From the NCBI GenBank assembly GCA_035293245.1, contig DATDOO010000331.1, positions 1-14,146 on the forward strand: 14,146 bases of DNA, given 5' to 3'. Made by a program: the position numbers and the translations under genes. The DNA comes from DATDOO01 sp035293245 (lineage in GTDB: Bacteria; Pseudomonadota; Gammaproteobacteria; Methylococcales; Methylococcaceae). Below, piece by piece: positions 13,269-14,146 of this stretch. Each line of letters starts with the position of its first letter. Within the stretch, counting starts at the first letter, position 1. Under the pieces are notes generated by a model that was given only the letters and a program-made list of their open reading frames with translations, did no database searches and had not been told where the DNA came from.

Positions 13269-14146
13269 ATGCCGGTCAACTTTTCTCTTCGCCGCACGAT
13301 TCCCGCCTTGCTGCTCGCGGGCCTTCTTTCCGCGCCGGTTGCCGCGCAACTGCCGGAGAGCGTCGACGGCGCGCCGGTGCCGTCTCTGGCGCCGATGCTC
13401 AAGCGGGTCATGCCCGCCGTGGTCAATATCTCCACCCAGACGGAAATCGAAGTCGCCGAGCATCCGCTGCTGCGCGATCCCTTTTTCCGCCATTTCTTCG
13501 ACATTCCCAACCAGCCGCTCAAGCGCAAAAGCTCCAGCCTGGGATCGGGCGTGATCGTGGACGCGAAGAACGGCTATGTCATCACCAACAACCACGTCAT
13601 CGACAAGGCGAAGGAAATCACCGTCCTCCTCAACGACGGCCGCAAACTGGAAGCCAAGCTGGTGGGCGCGGACCCCGAATCCGACCTGGCCGTGGTCAAG
13701 GTCAAGGAGGACGGCCTGACCGCCCTGCCCTTCGCCGACTCCGACGAACTGCGCGTGGGCGATTTCGTGGTCGCCATCGGCAACCCCTTCGGCCTGGGGC
13801 AAACCGCCACCTCCGGCATCGTCAGCGCACTGGGACGCAGCGGCCTGGGGATCGAAGGCTACGAGGATTTCATCCAGACCGACGCCTCCATCAACCCAGG
13901 CAACTCCGGCGGCGCGCTGGTCAACCTGCGCGGCGAACTGGTGGGCATCAACACCGCCATCGTCGGCCCCAGCGGCGGCAACGTGGGCATCGGCTTCGCC
14001 ATTCCCACCAACATGGCGGCCAGCATCCAGAAGACTCTCATCGAACACGGCGAAGTGCGCCGCGGCCTCCTGGGCGTCATGGTGCAGGACATTACCCCCG
14101 AATTGGCCCAGGCCTTCGGCCTGGAGCAAACCAAAGGCGCGGTGGT
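13269..14146 (+). CDS. degQ: DegQ/Do-family periplasmic serine protease (3' end outside window)
   Basis: The first 292 residues of an HtrA-family protease and chaperone that degrades damaged envelope proteins. A signal peptide (basic FSLRR, leucine-rich core) probably ends after A26 in SAPVAA. The chymotrypsin-like domain has the catalytic triad H109 (TNNHVID), D139 (ESDLAVV) and S213 (NPGNSGGAL). GNPFGLGQTATSGIVSALGRSGL (171-193) is the typical activation-domain region. The first PDZ domain begins near 262 with GEVRRGLLGV and is cut by the window edge. The short linker at 60-88, without the long glutamine-rich LA loop, resembles DegQ more than DegP. GAGG six bases before the ATG supports the start. 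AT-rich DNA at 13221-13250 probably holds the promoter, though no clear hexamer pair is seen. Confidence 0.95.
   Translation, partial: MPVNFSLRRTIPALLLAGLLSAPVAAQLPESVDGAPVPSLAPMLKRVMPAVVNISTQTEIEVAEHPLLRDPFFRHFFDIPNQPLKRKSSSLGSGVIVDAKNGYVITNNHVIDKAKEITVLLNDGRKLEAKLVGADPESDLAVVKVKEDGLTALPFADSDELRVGDFVVAIGNPFGLGQTATSGIVSALGRSGLGIEGYEDFIQTDASINPGNSGGALVNLRGELVGINTAIVGPSGGNVGIGFAIPTNMAASIQKTLIEHGEVRRGLLGVMVQDITPELAQAFGLEQTKGAV

Noticed and set aside
12564..13554. Plus-strand frames of 214 and 251 residues across the lipoprotein start and the protease start
   Set aside because: They cross the boundary of two well-supported genes, lack motifs, and are in the wrong frame for the protease whose signal peptide and triad start at 13269.

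Overview
The window (about 14.1 kb, GC-rich outside one gene) reads as chromosomal DNA of an autotrophy-capable proteobacterium. A Calvin-cycle type class II aldolase, a CbbY-type phosphatase and a bacterial type I phosphoribulokinase sit together, and ahcY has an S-adenosylhomocysteine (SAH) riboswitch in front of it, an RNA class best known from beta- and gammaproteobacteria. A gammaproteobacterial methanotroph (Methylococcales) or a sulfur-oxidising relative is my best guess. This is inference; no RubisCO, methane monooxygenase or 16S gene lies in the window.

Layout, left to right. (1) Positions 1-3284, plus strand: the transketolase C-terminus, class II fructose-bisphosphate aldolase, CbbY-like HAD phosphatase and phosphoribulokinase. 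Together these regenerate ribulose-1,5-bisphosphate and probably remove its inhibitory side product. (2) Positions 3374-3889, plus: an unrecognised membrane-anchored coiled-coil protein. (3) Positions 3994-6854, plus: metK and ahcY, the methylation cycle. metK is preceded by a terminator-like hairpin. ahcY is preceded by a well-formed SAH riboswitch and followed by a strong hairpin. (4) Positions 7081-7497, plus: an exported Met/His-rich protein with two EF-hands. (5) Positions 7680-8288, plus: an Smr-domain protein whose stop codon overlaps that of the convergent aguB.

(6) Positions 8285-13028, minus strand. In transcription order these are a BNR-repeat lipoprotein, a thioredoxin-like exported protein, an AT-richer HNH nuclease gene, gltX and aguB. 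The last two overlap by ATGA. The HNH gene differs sharply in base composition from both sides and looks acquired. Its product joins a winged-helix-like N-terminus, resembling the methyl-adenine reader of DpnI, to an HNH nuclease. (7) Positions 13029-13268 form a divergent intergenic region with a perfect 12-bp palindrome and several repeats. (8) From 13269 to the window end, plus: a DegQ-like periplasmic serine protease, cut by the window edge.

Most of the window is housekeeping. The parts most worth a second look are the solitary HNH/winged-helix gene, the BNR lipoprotein plus thioredoxin-like pair with its cysteine motifs, the palindrome in front of that pair, and the leaders of metK and ahcY. 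I see no tRNA, rRNA, CRISPR array, transposase or integrase.
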